Position numbers and translations under genes: made by a program. 64,000 nucleotides of DNA from Aquimarina sp. MMG016 (GTDB lineage Bacteria; Bacteroidota; Bacteroidia; Flavobacteriales; Flavobacteriaceae), in assembly GCF_018100805.1 (NCBI RefSeq), contig NZ_JAGJEA010000003.1, forward strand, positions 496,001-560,000, read 5' to 3'. Of the stretch, positions 36,302 through 46,701 are shown in pieces (position 1 is the stretch's first letter; the number at the start of each line of letters is the position of its first letter). The notes under the pieces were generated by a model. It had not been told where the DNA came from. It saw only the letters and a program-made list of their open reading frames with translations, and ran no database searches.

Positions 36302-37541
36302 TAAGATCATACAATATTACCAAAAGACACATTTCTTTCTGATATGTTGTCTTGTGCTCTTTCCCTTGACTCCTAGAGGAGTACATAGTAGTATAATTAT
36401 CACAATAGGTGCAATAGCTATTATTTATTTTGCTATAAGAGGAAGAAAAGATTGGACTGGTAAAAAAACAAAACACTTATTTGCTCTAGGATCTATTTTT
36501 GTTATCTATTGTTTTAGTTTACTAAACATGGGGGATGTTGATATAGGGATGAAATTTATTATACGTACTGCTCCCACTTTTCTAATACCATTTGCATTTT
36601 TAAATCAAAAAAATGCAGAATGGAATATAAAACAATTGCAAATCATATTGTTTATATATTTTTTAGCTATAAGTTGTGTGCTATTTTTTTTGCATTACTC
36701 TTTTTTTGAAGAAATTCACTACCTTCAAATAACCTCTTGGGAAAAGCGATGTAGGATTGAAGAATCCTTAAAAATGCACGGTACATACCTTTCCATGTGG
36801 ATTGGTATGGGGGTTTTAAGTGTTATATGGCTCCTATTTCAAAACAAAATATATAAAAAGATACTTTTTGTTTTTGGAGTTTTGATCATAGGTTATTTTC
36901 TTTTTTGGCAATATTTTCTAGGGGCAAGAATGCCTCTTTTTAGCACTTTGGTAGCATCTTCCTTTTTGTTGCTGACCTCCCTGAGAATATCGCTTAGAAC
37001 TATTGTAGGGTTATATTTATTATCGTTCACAATAGGATTGATTGTATTTTGGAACCCTATTCAGCACAAAATACAAGAATTAGGTAGTCATAAAAAGGCC
37101 ATTCCCGAAGGGAAATATGAAAACACTAATCCCAATATATCTAACGAAAACATAAGAAGTGCTATTTATTATTGTGCTTTAATAAATATTAAAGAAAAAC
37201 CATTGCTGGGTTATGGAGTGGGTAATACTGACAGGGTAATGCAATATTGCTACAATCAGAAATTTGATCATACGGATCTTTTTACGACATTCCGTTTTAA
37301 TGCTCATAGTCAATATTTTCAAATAGTATTAGCCGCCGGAATACTGGGGTTGTTGATATTTTTGACATCGATTATTTTATGGATTAGATGGTCTTCAGGA
37401 TTCTTATATATAGCTTTTTTAACGCTTATACTTCTTTGTTTTACTTTTGAAAATATACTAAGCAGACATGATGGGATTGTTTTTTTTAGTGTGTTTAATA
37501 CCATTTTATTAAATGTAAAAACTAGATTAGATCGTATATAA
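36294..37541 (+). CDS. O-antigen ligase family membrane protein, copy 3
   Basis: This 415-residue protein has about eleven helices, the Wzy_C loop with LLGYGVGNTDRV near 302-313, and the histidine loop NAHSQYFQIVLAAGILG near 336-352. It resembles copies 1 and 4 (24830 and 43985). It overlaps the GT4 gene by 8 nt. Whether it is the ligase or a polymerase cannot be decided here. Confidence 0.78.
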   Translation: MSNKIIQYYQKTHFFLICCLVLFPLTPRGVHSSIIITIGAIAIIYFAIRGRKDWTGKKTKHLFALGSIFVIYCFSLLNMGDVDIGMKFIIRTAPTFLIPFAFLNQKNAEWNIKQLQIILFIYFLAISCVLFFLHYSFFEEIHYLQITSWEKRCRIEESLKMHGTYLSMWIGMGVLSVIWLLFQNKIYKKILFVFGVLIIGYFLFWQYFLGARMPLFSTLVASSFLLLTSLRISLRTIVGLYLLSFTIGLIVFWNPIQHKIQELGSHKKAIPEGKYENTNPNISNENIRSAIYYCALINIKEKPLLGYGVGNTDRVMQYCYNQKFDHTDLFTTFRFNAHSQYFQIVLAAGILGLLIFLTSIILWIRWSSGFLYIAFLTLILLCFTFENILSRHDGIVFFSVFNTILLNVKTRLDRI

Positions 37542-37669
37542 AAATAAAATAGGTAAACAATAAAGAAGTAAAAAAAGAGGTTTTTCAAAAATAATTGAAT
37601 AAAATATCAAAAACCACAGTATTTTTAGCATTTAAAATAAATTTAAGGTAAACCCAAATATACCAATAC

Positions 37670-38836
37670 ATGCTTGATATTATTAGAAAGGCACTAGTAC
37701 ATGACTGGTTTACACAATACAGAGGGGGAGAACGATGTGTAGAGAGTATGTCTAACATTTGGAACGACTTTGACTTCTATACCTTAGTCAATACATTAAA
37801 TAAAGAAGATCAAGAAAAAATATTTAAGGAAAAAAAACCAAAAACTTCTTTTATTGAACGGCTTCCATTTGGAAAAAGAAAATACCGGTCTTATTTACCA
37901 CTTTTTCCTATGGCTATTGAGCAATTCGACTTAACGGATTATGAATTGATTATATCTTCTTCGTCTTGTGTGGCAAAAGGAGTGCTTACTCGTCAGGATC
38001 AATTACATATTACATACATCCATTCACCTGCGAGATATGCGTGGGATTTATATCATCAATATGTAAAAGAAAGTGGTCTGCAAAAAGGACTCAAAGGCTT
38101 TATTGCCAAATATTTCCTTCATAAACTAAGGATTTGGGATGTTTCTACTATAAACAGACCTGATTTTTACATTGCCAACTCCAAATATATAGCCAAAAGA
38201 GTTAAAAAAATTTATGGTAAAGAAGCTAAGGTAATCTACCCACCAGTAGATTTAGGTTCCTTCGAGGCTTTTGATGAGACTTCTGATTATTATATTACTT
38301 GTTCTTCGATGGTCCCCTATAAAAAGGTAGATTTGATTGTAAAGGCATTTGCTAAAACCAATAAAAGATTAATAGTAATAGGAGATGGACCTGATTATAA
38401 GAAAATAAAAAGAATAAGCTCTAAGAACATAGAATTAAAAGGTTATTTAGAGGCAGAAGAAAAAAACTCTCTTTTAAGGAAAGCCAAAGCCTTTGTTTTC
38501 GCAGCCGAAGAAGATTTTGGTATTGCTCCGGTTGAGGCTCAAGGCTATGGAATCCCAGTCATTGCATATGGTAAGGGAGGGGTTTTGGAGACAATAAAAG
38601 GAGTTTTTAGTATAGAAAGAATAATGAGTGATGAGACGACAGGTGTTTTTTATAAAGAACAAACTACAGAATCACTTCTCGAAGCGATTGGATTTTTTGA
38701 AACTCACCAAAATCAATTTGATAAGGGAATCATTCGAAAAAATGCAGAATCTTTTAGCAGAGAGAGGTTTGAAAGAGAGTTTAAGGAAACTGTTGAACAG
38801 CTATATTTTGAGTGGAAGAATGAAAATAATTTTTAA
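37670..38836 (+). CDS. GT4 glycosyltransferase (WbaZ-like), copy B
   Basis: This 388-residue paralogue of 28616-29734 has ALVHDWFTQYRGGERCVE near 8-25, the HSPARYAWDLYHQY block and the donor motif EDFGIAPVEAQGYGIPV. It differs by a short insertion near 310-325 (GVFSIERIMSDE), between two conserved segments. The second copy also stands directly before a polyprenyl sugar transferase, so the GT4-PHPT pair has been duplicated or acquired twice. Confidence 0.92.
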   Translation: MLDIIRKALVHDWFTQYRGGERCVESMSNIWNDFDFYTLVNTLNKEDQEKIFKEKKPKTSFIERLPFGKRKYRSYLPLFPMAIEQFDLTDYELIISSSSCVAKGVLTRQDQLHITYIHSPARYAWDLYHQYVKESGLQKGLKGFIAKYFLHKLRIWDVSTINRPDFYIANSKYIAKRVKKIYGKEAKVIYPPVDLGSFEAFDETSDYYITCSSMVPYKKVDLIVKAFAKTNKRLIVIGDGPDYKKIKRISSKNIELKGYLEAEEKNSLLRKAKAFVFAAEEDFGIAPVEAQGYGIPVIAYGKGGVLETIKGVFSIERIMSDETTGVFYKEQTTESLLEAIGFFETHQNQFDKGIIRKNAESFSRERFEREFKETVEQLYFEWKNENNF

Positions 38837-38837
38837 C

Positions 38838-38889
38838 AATATCGTTATATCTAATGAGTTTAAGGTTAGAGCAACTACATAACGATATT
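38838..38889 (+). repeat. 11-bp inverted repeat after the second GT4 gene
   Basis: AATATCGTTAT (38838-38848) pairs perfectly with ATAACGATATT (38879-38889) across a 30-nt loop, just after the GT4 stop and before the next transferase gene. A short T-run follows the right arm. It may be a weak terminator or an attenuating hairpin. Confidence 0.4.
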
Positions 38890-38940
38890 TTGAAAAAGAA
38901 TTTATGGCATTTGATTTTTTGAATATTAATTTTAATCTAT

Positions 38941-40284
38941 ATGTATAAGGGACGGTATTCTAAATATATCAGACCACTGCTTTACATGATAGATATTTCT
39001 ATTATTACCACACTATGTTACTTTTTTCTTTCTAAGAGTTTATTAGATATTGGTTTTGTACTTTTATTTTGGGTTTGCCTTTCTGTCTTAACTTCAGCTT
39101 ATGCTGTTTACCGTTTTACCAAAATTGTAAAAATTATATCATTATTCTCTAAGCAAGTTACATTATTGGTCTTATTAATGTTTACTTATTATTTTATTAC
39201 TGAAAATCATATACCTAAAGAAAAAATTCTGTGGTTTTTCATTATTCTCCTATTGGCAATAAATACATGGAGGATATTATTATTTGAGGTTTTTAAAAGA
39301 TATAGGTTAATTACAGGAAGTAATAATAAATATGTTGTAATTGTTGGGATTAATAATTCTACAAAGAGGTTACAAGAGTTTTTTAGTAATTCTCCGGAGT
39401 ATGGTTATAGATTTGAAGGCTTTTTTAGTGACAAAGATCAATCAGATAAGCGTGGTACCATAGAAGAAAGCTTCAGTTTTGTTTTGGAAAATAATATAAA
39501 TGAAGTTTATTGCTCAGTAAAAGAGTTAACCAATGATCAAATAAAGAAATTTGTGGAGTTTTGTGACGTTAATTTAAAGACTTTAAAATTCATTGCAGAT
39601 GACAAAGAGTTATTTTCTAAAAACCTTCAGTTAGACTATTATGACCTTACTCCAATTATTTCTTTACGTAAAATTCCATTGGATGAGTATGTTAATGGCT
39701 GGCTTAAACGTTGTTTTGATATTACTTTCTCTTTGCTAGTGATTTTTCTGGTGCTCTCATGGGTATTGCCAATAATAAGTTTATTAATAAAACTAGAAAA
39801 CAGAGGCCCTATTTTTTTTAAGCAATATCGATATGGTGCTGATTTTGATCTCTTTTTGTGCTATAAGTTTCGTTCGATGACTATTAATAAAGAATCCGAC
39901 AAGGTTCAAGCATCAAAAGATGATGTAAGAATCACCAGAATAGGGAAATTTATTAGGAGAACAAGTATTGATGAACTTCCACAATTTTTTAATGTCCTGC
40001 TTGGCGAAATGTCAGTTGTTGGTCCACGACCATTATTAAGAAGTCATACGGAGGATTATAAAAATAAGATTAATAAATTTATGTTGAGACATAATGTTAA
40101 ACCAGGTATAACTGGTTTGGCTCAAGTAAGTGGATATAGAGGGAATATAGAGAAGGATTCAGACATGCAAAATAGAGTAAGATATGATATATTTTATGTG
40201 GAAAATTGGTCATTATTGCTTGATTTTAATATAATTATGAAAACTATAATTAATGTATTCAAAGGCGAAGAGAAAGCGTATTAG
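38941..40284 (+). CDS. polyprenyl-phosphate sugar-1-phosphate transferase (PHPT), copy B
   Basis: This 447-residue protein has the same domain order as copy A: N-terminal helices, a Rossmann-like domain with VVIVGINNST near 137-146, and the catalytic domain with RRTSIDELPQFFNVL, GEMSVVGPRP and KPGITGLAQVSGYRGN. It lacks the histidine found after GPRP in copies A and C (GPRPLL instead of GPRPHM), which may reflect a different sugar. It is followed by ugd and uxs. Confidence 0.93.
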   Translation: MYKGRYSKYIRPLLYMIDISIITTLCYFFLSKSLLDIGFVLLFWVCLSVLTSAYAVYRFTKIVKIISLFSKQVTLLVLLMFTYYFITENHIPKEKILWFFIILLLAINTWRILLFEVFKRYRLITGSNNKYVVIVGINNSTKRLQEFFSNSPEYGYRFEGFFSDKDQSDKRGTIEESFSFVLENNINEVYCSVKELTNDQIKKFVEFCDVNLKTLKFIADDKELFSKNLQLDYYDLTPIISLRKIPLDEYVNGWLKRCFDITFSLLVIFLVLSWVLPIISLLIKLENRGPIFFKQYRYGADFDLFLCYKFRSMTINKESDKVQASKDDVRITRIGKFIRRTSIDELPQFFNVLLGEMSVVGPRPLLRSHTEDYKNKINKFMLRHNVKPGITGLAQVSGYRGNIEKDSDMQNRVRYDIFYVENWSLLLDFNIIMKTIINVFKGEEKAY

Positions 40285-40325
40285 TATCAACAGTTGGGAA
40301 ACCGCAATAAATAATTAACTAACAA

Positions 40326-41639
40326 ATGAAAATATCAGTTATAGGCACTGGCTATGTAGGATTAGTGACAGGAACCTGTTTGGCAGAAACAGGTAATGAG
40401 GTAATTTGTGTTGATATAGATGAGAAAAAAGTTCAAAAAATGCAAAAAGGGGAAGTTCCTATTTATGAACCTCATTTGGATGTCTTGTTTGAACGAAATA
40501 TTAAAGCAAACCGTTTAAAATTTACAACTTCATTAGAAGAAGGGTTGAAACATGGAGAAATTGTTTTCTTAGCACTACCTACTCCGGAGAACGGCGATGG
40601 TTCAGCTGATCTCAAGTATGTGTTGGGAGTTTCAGAAGAAATAGGTAAAATCATAAAAGATTACAAAGTAATTGTTGACAAAAGTACTGTTCCTGTAGGG
40701 ACAGCAGAGAAAGTACAGGAAGTAATTGCTAAGAATGCTAAATGTGATTTTGATGTGGTGTCTAATCCAGAATTCTTAAGAGAGGGTTTTGCAGTGGATG
40801 ACTTTTTAAAACCTGAGAGAATTGTTATTGGTTCTTCTTCGGAGCGAGCTACTGAATTAATGAAAAAGTTATATAAGCCTTTTGTAAGGTCAGGAAACCC
40901 AATTATCATCATGGATGAAAAATCTGCAGAGCTAACTAAATATGCAGCAAACTCATTCTTAGCTACTAAGATTACTTTTATGAATGAGATTGCAAACTAT
41001 TGCGAAAAAGTTGGGGCAGATGTGGATAAAGTGCGTATTGGTATGGGTACTGATTCCAGGATAGGAAAACGTTTTTTGTTTCCAGGTATAGGATATGGCG
41101 GATCTTGTTTTCCAAAAGATGTTAAAGCACTTCATAAATCAGGAAAAGATGATAATTATGTTTTCCAAATTTTGGAATCGGTTATTAAGGTGAATAAGGA
41201 TCAAAAAGTAGCTCTGATTCCTAAGATCAAGAAATTTTTTAATAATGACCTTAAAGGAAAGACTTTTGCTATCTGGGGATTGGCTTTTAAACCGGAAACA
41301 GATGATATTAGAGAAGCGCCATCATTAGATATAATAGATGTGTTATTAGACGAGGGGGCTAGTATAAAAGCTTTTGATCCTGAAGCCATGAACAACGTTT
41401 CAAGAAAATATGGAGATAAAATAAATTTTTCTAAGACAATGTATGAAGCAATTGAAAATACAGATGCACTGGTAATTTGTACAGAATGGAGTATATTTAG
41501 AACCCCTGATTTCGACAAGATCAGACAATCGCTTAAGAATAATGTAATTTTTGATGGAAGAAACCTCTATGATATTCAGGACATAGAGAAGGAAAGAGTT
41601 TCTTATTTTTCCATAGGTAGAAAAGATGTAAAATATTAA
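40326..41639 (+). CDS. ugd: UDP-glucose 6-dehydrogenase
   Basis: The enzyme oxidises UDP-glucose twice to UDP-glucuronate. The 437-residue protein has the NAD motif [10 protein letters not shown] at 7-16, the conserved K205 in LTKYAAN and the catalytic C261 in [10 protein letters not shown]. The neighbouring uxs gene, 1 nt after its stop, uses its product, so the pair supplies UDP-glucuronate and UDP-xylose. Confidence 0.96.
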   Translation: MKISVIGTGYVGLVTGTCLAETGNEVICVDIDEKKVQKMQKGEVPIYEPHLDVLFERNIKANRLKFTTSLEEGLKHGEIVFLALPTPENGDGSADLKYVLGVSEEIGKIIKDYKVIVDKSTVPVGTAEKVQEVIAKNAKCDFDVVSNPEFLREGFAVDDFLKPERIVIGSSSERATELMKKLYKPFVRSGNPIIIMDEKSAELTKYAANSFLATKITFMNEIANYCEKVGADVDKVRIGMGTDSRIGKRFLFPGIGYGGSCFPKDVKALHKSGKDDNYVFQILESVIKVNKDQKVALIPKIKKFFNNDLKGKTFAIWGLAFKPETDDIREAPSLDIIDVLLDEGASIKAFDPEAMNNVSRKYGDKINFSKTMYEAIENTDALVICTEWSIFRTPDFDKIRQSLKNNVIFDGRNLYDIQDIEKERVSYFSIGRKDVKY

Positions 41640-41640
41640 T

Positions 41641-42621
41641 ATGAAAAAAGTTTTAATTACTGGAGCGGCAGGATTCTTAGGATCTCATTTATGTGATCGA
41701 TTTATTAATGAAGGGCTTCACGTGATTGGTATGGATAATCTGATTACTGGTGATCTTAAAAATATTGAGCATCTATTTAAGTTAAAAAACTTTGAATTTT
41801 ATCATCACGATGTATCAAAGTTCGTTCATGTACCTGGAAAATTAGATTATATCTTGCACTTTGCTTCACCAGCGAGTCCTATTGATTATCTTAAAATTCC
41901 AATACAAACATTAAAAGTAGGATCTTTAGGAACTCATAACCTTTTGGGATTAGCCAAAGAAAAAAATGCCAGAATTTTAATAGCTTCTACTAGTGAGGTA
42001 TATGGAGATCCATTAATTCACCCACAAACCGAAGATTATTATGGAAATGTGAACACCATTGGTCCTCGTGGAGTATATGATGAGGCCAAACGATTTCAAG
42101 AATCCATTACTATGGCGTATCATACCTATCACGGAATAGAAACTAGAATTGTTCGTATTTTTAACACATATGGTCCACGTATGAGACTGAATGATGGTCG
42201 TGTCGTTCCAGCATTTATTGGGCAAGCATTAAGAGGAGAAGATCTTACTGTCTTTGGAGATGGTTCGCAAACTCGTTCTTTTTGTTATGTGGACGATCTA
42301 ATTGAAGGAATTTATAGATTACTATTTAGTGATTATGTAAATCCAGTAAATATTGGTAACCCTAATGAAATTACGATCGCTGATTTTGCTGAAGAAATTA
42401 TTAAACTTACGGGGACTGACCAGAAAGTGATTTATAAGCCATTGCCAGTAAATGATCCATTACAGAGACAGCCTGATATAACAAGAGCAAAGGAAATTTT
42501 AAACTGGGAGCCAAAAATTGGTAGGTCTGAAGGAATGAAAAAAACCTTGGATTATTTTAAAAGCCTTACTAAAGAAGAATTATATAAAAGCGAGCATAAG
42601 GATTTTTCATCTTATTCATAA
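41641..42621 (+). CDS. uxs: UDP-glucuronate decarboxylase (UDP-xylose synthase)
   Basis: This extended SDR converts UDP-glucuronate to UDP-xylose. The 326-residue protein has the NAD motif GAAGFLGSH at 8-16, [10 protein letters not shown] near 115-124 and the catalytic Y146-x3-K150 (YDEAK). The [11 protein letters not shown] segment (73-83) is typical of UXS and separates it from UDP-glucose epimerases. It is 1 nt after ugd and 6 nt before PHPT copy C. Confidence 0.95.
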   Translation: MKKVLITGAAGFLGSHLCDRFINEGLHVIGMDNLITGDLKNIEHLFKLKNFEFYHHDVSKFVHVPGKLDYILHFASPASPIDYLKIPIQTLKVGSLGTHNLLGLAKEKNARILIASTSEVYGDPLIHPQTEDYYGNVNTIGPRGVYDEAKRFQESITMAYHTYHGIETRIVRIFNTYGPRMRLNDGRVVPAFIGQALRGEDLTVFGDGSQTRSFCYVDDLIEGIYRLLFSDYVNPVNIGNPNEITIADFAEEIIKLTGTDQKVIYKPLPVNDPLQRQPDITRAKEILNWEPKIGRSEGMKKTLDYFKSLTKEELYKSEHKDFSSYS

Positions 42622-42627
42622 TGCAAA

Positions 42628-43980
42628 ATGCATCACAAAAGAGGAGGATATTCATATTTAATAAGACCAATACTTGTTGTTGTCGATCTTATCATTGTGT
42701 TGGTTTCATCACATTATTTTTTAGTGGATGTTCAGTCTAAAGAGCTTTATGTTTTTTTACCAATAGTCTGGCTGATATCGGCATATATGCTTAATTTTTA
42801 TGAAGTATATCGCTTTACTAAAGTTATTAAGATTATTTCTCTTTTGGTTAATCAAGCGTTGCTGATTTTAATTTTGCTATATGCTTATTTTGGGATTTTA
42901 AAAATAAGTAATTTTAGTTCGTTAAGCATATTTCAATTTATAGGAATAACAATCTCTTCTGTTAGTGTTTTTAAAATTATAAGCTATTATGCACTAAAAA
43001 AATATCGTTCTTACCTGGGAGGAAATAACAGACGAGTTATTATCATTGGCAATAATAGAAGTGCACAGCAATTAAAAGCTTTTTTTGATAAGCGAAAAGA
43101 TCTAGGCTATCAGGTCTTAGAGATATTTAGTAACGATCTTTCAAAAACCATAAAAGATAGTTTTGAATTTCTTAAAAATGAAGATGTTGATGAAATTTAT
43201 TGCTCGGTGGATGAGGTTTCGGATGATGATGTCAATGAGTATGTGAAATATGCAGATCAAAGCTTTAGCGTTTTGAAATTTATACCAAAGTCACAATATA
43301 TATATTCTAAGCGTTTGAAGACTGATTATTACGAATACCTGCCAGTATTATCAATTCCTGAGGTTTCACTAAACAGTTCTACAAATAGAGCAATCAAAAG
43401 AGGCTTTGATATCTTCTTTTCCTTATTAGTGGTTGTTTTCATTCTTTCGTGGTTGATACCATTATTATATATTCTAATAAAACTAGAATCTCCGGGACCG
43501 TTAATTTACAGTCATAAACGCAATGGAATTAATTACAAGGAATTTGTTTGTTATAAATTTAGATCAATGCGGCATGATACCCATACGGATCTTGAGCAAG
43601 TAAAAAAAGAGGATGAAAGAGTGACCAAGATCGGACGGTTTATGCGTAGAACAAGTATTGATGAACTCCCTCAGTTTTTTAATGTGCTTTTTGGAGATAT
43701 GTCTGTAGTAGGTCCAAGACCACATATGATTTCGTATACCAAGGATTATAGCAAGAAAATTGATAAATATAACTATGTATTTAGACACTCGGTAAAACCA
43801 GGTATTACAGGTTATGCTCAGGTAAATGGTTTTAGAGGAGAGATAAAGAATGATGTAGATATTGTAAATCGTATTAAATATGATATCTTTTATATTGAAA
43901 ACTGGTCCTTGTTACTAGACCTAAAAATTATATTTGAAACCATATTCAATATTATTAAAGGAGAGGATAAAGCCTACTAA
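42628..43980 (+). CDS. polyprenyl-phosphate sugar-1-phosphate transferase (PHPT), copy C
   Basis: This 450-residue protein has the same layout as copies A and B. The catalytic domain shows RRTSIDELPQFFNVL, GDMSVVGPRPHM and KPGITGYAQVNGFRGE. The N terminus (KRGGYSYLIRPILVVVDLI) matches the openings of the paralogues. It lies 6 nt after uxs, so it belongs to the same operon as the UDP-xylose genes. Confidence 0.93.
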   Translation: MHHKRGGYSYLIRPILVVVDLIIVLVSSHYFLVDVQSKELYVFLPIVWLISAYMLNFYEVYRFTKVIKIISLLVNQALLILILLYAYFGILKISNFSSLSIFQFIGITISSVSVFKIISYYALKKYRSYLGGNNRRVIIIGNNRSAQQLKAFFDKRKDLGYQVLEIFSNDLSKTIKDSFEFLKNEDVDEIYCSVDEVSDDDVNEYVKYADQSFSVLKFIPKSQYIYSKRLKTDYYEYLPVLSIPEVSLNSSTNRAIKRGFDIFFSLLVVVFILSWLIPLLYILIKLESPGPLIYSHKRNGINYKEFVCYKFRSMRHDTHTDLEQVKKEDERVTKIGRFMRRTSIDELPQFFNVLFGDMSVVGPRPHMISYTKDYSKKIDKYNYVFRHSVKPGITGYAQVNGFRGEIKNDVDIVNRIKYDIFYIENWSLLLDLKIIFETIFNIIKGEDKAY

Positions 43981-43984
43981 AATT

Positions 43985-45298
43985 GTGAATATAAGAGGAA
44001 AAATAGTAGAAATTTCGGATTTCTTTTATAAGGATGAAAGTGATCTTGTTCTAACCATTTTCTGGAATAGCCTTTATATAGCTTTTTTTCTACTTCCTCT
44101 AGGAATCAATCTTCCAACACCTTTTTTTATAGCTGCAATTATTTTTGGAGGGATTAATATCTTTAAATCTCCTAAGAATTTTGTTCCCAGCAATAAAGTT
44201 TTGTTACTTTTTCCGGTATATTTTTTACTTATTGCACTCAGTCTGATATATACAGAAAATATCTCTGATGGATTTAAGATATTTCAGAGATCATTGACCT
44301 TGTTTTTGTTTCCGGTAATTTTTCTTTTCGTGAAAGAAGATGCTTCTTCGGTTAGAAAACTGTTTGATTTCTTATTGGTAGGGCTTATAGTTTCTTTTTT
44401 TATCAACTTTTATTTTACTATTTATGATTTTACAATGGTTGAAAAAAGTGATTTTGTTTTTAATGATTGGGAGGAAGGAGTTTCAAGCGTAATAGAGAGA
44501 ATATCCTTGGGAACACAATATATATTTGAAACCGATTTTTCCAAATTAGTTAACCCTAACTATGTTTCTTTATATATCTTATTGGTATTAAGTTTTTATC
44601 TCAAAAAGAAGTTGAAATCAAGAATTCAGCTATTGGTTTTGACTATTTTGTTCTTGTATCTTTTTTTAATGGCCTCTCCGGCAGCATATCTGATCCTTTT
44701 TATAATGTCACTTATATTAGTATTTAATATTAAGGATAGAAGCCAAAAATACATTGTGTGTATGTTGTTGATTTTAGGAACCGTTGTTTTTCTAAAAAAT
44801 CCCAGAATAGCAGATTTTTATGCAAGCGCAGAAGAGCTTGAAAATAATTCAGGAATTCATAGAGTAACGGTCGAAAAATCAAGATTGTTAACCTGGAATG
44901 CTAGCATACAATTAATCAAAGAAGCTCCCATATTTGGCTATGGAATAGGAGATGCTAATGATGTTCTTATAGAAAAATATAAAGAACTAGATTATTTTAG
45001 CAATTATCAAAATAAATATAATGCACATAACCAGTTTCTTCAGACTTGGTTACAGACCGGGATTTTTGGCTTTGGAATTTTAATAAGTGTTTTCATTTTA
45101 TTAGCACTTAGAATGAAACGAAGTAGAAATGAATTTTCAGTATTCTTGATTCTTTTTATCTCGTTATTGTTTGAGTCCATGCTGGTTCGATTTAACGGGA
45201 TTGTGTTTTTTTCCATAATTGTTCCTTTATTACTTAAGAAGCGAAGTATTTTGAGCAGTAGAATAATTCGCAATCACCCTACAACTATCGATTCCTAA
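43985..45298 (+). CDS. O-antigen ligase family membrane protein, copy 4
   Basis: From the GTG at 43985 the protein has 437 residues; a TTG at 43934 would overlap the transferase by 47 nt and add a non-hydrophobic leader, so GTG is preferred. It has about ten helices and the Wzy_C loop FGYGIGDANDVLIEKY near 310-325, followed by NAHNQFLQTWLQTG. It is the last gene of the polysaccharide region and precedes purD. Confidence 0.76.
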   Translation: MNIRGKIVEISDFFYKDESDLVLTIFWNSLYIAFFLLPLGINLPTPFFIAAIIFGGINIFKSPKNFVPSNKVLLLFPVYFLLIALSLIYTENISDGFKIFQRSLTLFLFPVIFLFVKEDASSVRKLFDFLLVGLIVSFFINFYFTIYDFTMVEKSDFVFNDWEEGVSSVIERISLGTQYIFETDFSKLVNPNYVSLYILLVLSFYLKKKLKSRIQLLVLTILFLYLFLMASPAAYLILFIMSLILVFNIKDRSQKYIVCMLLILGTVVFLKNPRIADFYASAEELENNSGIHRVTVEKSRLLTWNASIQLIKEAPIFGYGIGDANDVLIEKYKELDYFSNYQNKYNAHNQFLQTWLQTGIFGFGILISVFILLALRMKRSRNEFSVFLILFISLLFESMLVRFNGIVFFSIIVPLLLKKRSILSSRIIRNHPTTIDS

Positions 45299-45326
45299 AT
45301 AGTAAACAGAATCATTTTAAATTGAT

Positions 45327-45386
45327 TTAAAATAATTAGCAATAAAACTGCTAAACAACTATTTTTGATGGCTTAAAATAATTAGC
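45327..45386. repeat. direct repeat upstream of purD
   Basis: TTAAAATAATTAGC occurs at 45327-45340 and again at 45373-45386, 46 bp apart; allowing one inserted C, the match extends into the following AATAA. Both copies lie within 80 bp of the purD start. They could bind a regulator, or be a local duplication in AT-rich DNA. Confidence 0.5.
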
Positions 45387-45406
45387 CAATAACAAACTAT
45401 AACCCT

Positions 45407-46678
45407 ATGAACATTTTAGTACTAGGATCTGGAGGAAGAGAACATACATTTGCTTATAAGATTGCTCAAAGTGAATTATGCGATAAGCTGTTTGTAGCAC
45501 CCGGTAATGCAGGAACGGCAAATATTGCTACCAATGTTCCGATTTCCGTAACTGATTTTCCTGCTATCAAAGAATTTGTACTAAAAGAAAATATAGAAAT
45601 GGTTGTAGTCGGACCAGAAGATCCTTTGGTACAGGGTATTAGTGATTTCTTTGCTGAAGATTCAGATTTAAAAGAAATAACTGTTATTGGTCCATCAAAA
45701 GAAGGAGCACGACTTGAAGGAAGCAAAGAATATGCTAAAGAATTCCTTTTCAGGCATAACATTCCTACAGCGGCGTATCAAAGTTTTACAGCTGAAACGG
45801 TAAAAGAAGGGAAGAATTTTCTGGAGACATTAAATGCACCGTATGTACTAAAAGCTGATGGATTGGCTGCGGGAAAAGGAGTATTGATCCTTCAAAACAT
45901 AGATGAAGCCAAAGCGGAGCTCGAGAATATGCTTACCAATAAAAAGTTTGGGACAGCAAGTGAAAAAGTGGTGATCGAAGAATTCCTTGATGGAATTGAG
46001 CTTAGTGTTTTTGTGTTAACCGATGGTAAAAATTATCTGACTTTACCAACAGCCAAAGATTATAAACGTATTGGAGAAGGTGATACAGGTCTTAATACTG
46101 GGGGAATGGGAGCAATCTCACCTGTTCCTTTTGCGGATGATGTTTTTATGACTAAAATCGAGAACCAAATTCTTAAACCTACAGTAGATGGTTTAGCAAA
46201 GGAAAATATCGATTATAAAGGCTTTATTTTTATTGGACTCATCAAAGTAGGAGATGAACCTAAAGTCATAGAATATAATGTTCGTATGGGTGATCCTGAG
46301 ACAGAAGCTGTATTACCTAGAGTTAAAACAGATTTAGTAAAATTATTTAAACATGTAGGAAACCAGACACTTGATGAGGTCAAAATAGAGCTAGATGAAC
46401 GAAGTGCAACCACAGTAATGACAGTTTCAGGGGGGTATCCCGAAGCTTATGAAAAAGGAAAAGAAATTACAGGAATCGACGACATCACTGATTCCATTGT
46501 TTTTCAGGCGGGTACCAAGCTTGAAGATGGAAAAATAGTAACTAACGGAGGAAGAGTAATAGCAGTTACTTCTTTTGATGATGATTTTAGAGAAGCTTTA
46601 AAAAAATCTTATAAAAACATAGAAAAACTACAGTTTGATAAGATGTATTATAGAAAAGACCTTGGTTTTGATCTGTAA
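45407..46678 (+). CDS. purD: phosphoribosylamine-glycine ligase
   Basis: PurD joins phosphoribosylamine and glycine with ATP, the second step of purine synthesis. The 423-residue ATP-grasp protein starts with the family motif LVLGSGGREHTFAYKIA and carries the nucleotide-binding VLKADGLAAGKGV near 145-157 and the metal-binding EYNVRMGDPETEA near 284-296. It is single, with a strong terminator 24 nt after the stop, so it is a unit separate from the polysaccharide genes. Confidence 0.97.
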   Translation: MNILVLGSGGREHTFAYKIAQSELCDKLFVAPGNAGTANIATNVPISVTDFPAIKEFVLKENIEMVVVGPEDPLVQGISDFFAEDSDLKEITVIGPSKEGARLEGSKEYAKEFLFRHNIPTAAYQSFTAETVKEGKNFLETLNAPYVLKADGLAAGKGVLILQNIDEAKAELENMLTNKKFGTASEKVVIEEFLDGIELSVFVLTDGKNYLTLPTAKDYKRIGEGDTGLNTGGMGAISPVPFADDVFMTKIENQILKPTVDGLAKENIDYKGFIFIGLIKVGDEPKVIEYNVRMGDPETEAVLPRVKTDLVKLFKHVGNQTLDEVKIELDERSATTVMTVSGGYPEAYEKGKEITGIDDITDSIVFQAGTKLEDGKIVTNGGRVIAVTSFDDDFREALKKSYKNIEKLQFDKMYYRKDLGFDL

Positions 46679-46701
46679 GTTTCTAAATAAGTAATAATAA
46701 G

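Noticed and set aside
37579-37616. GGTTTTT/AAAAACC pairing before the second GT4 gene
   Set aside because: Only 7 bp of AT-rich stem with a long loop and no U-run; likely chance in this composition.
38628-38882. 84-codon + strand frame overlapping the second GT4 gene
   Set aside because: It lies within the conserved coding frame of the glycosyltransferase and has a composition like a shadow frame.
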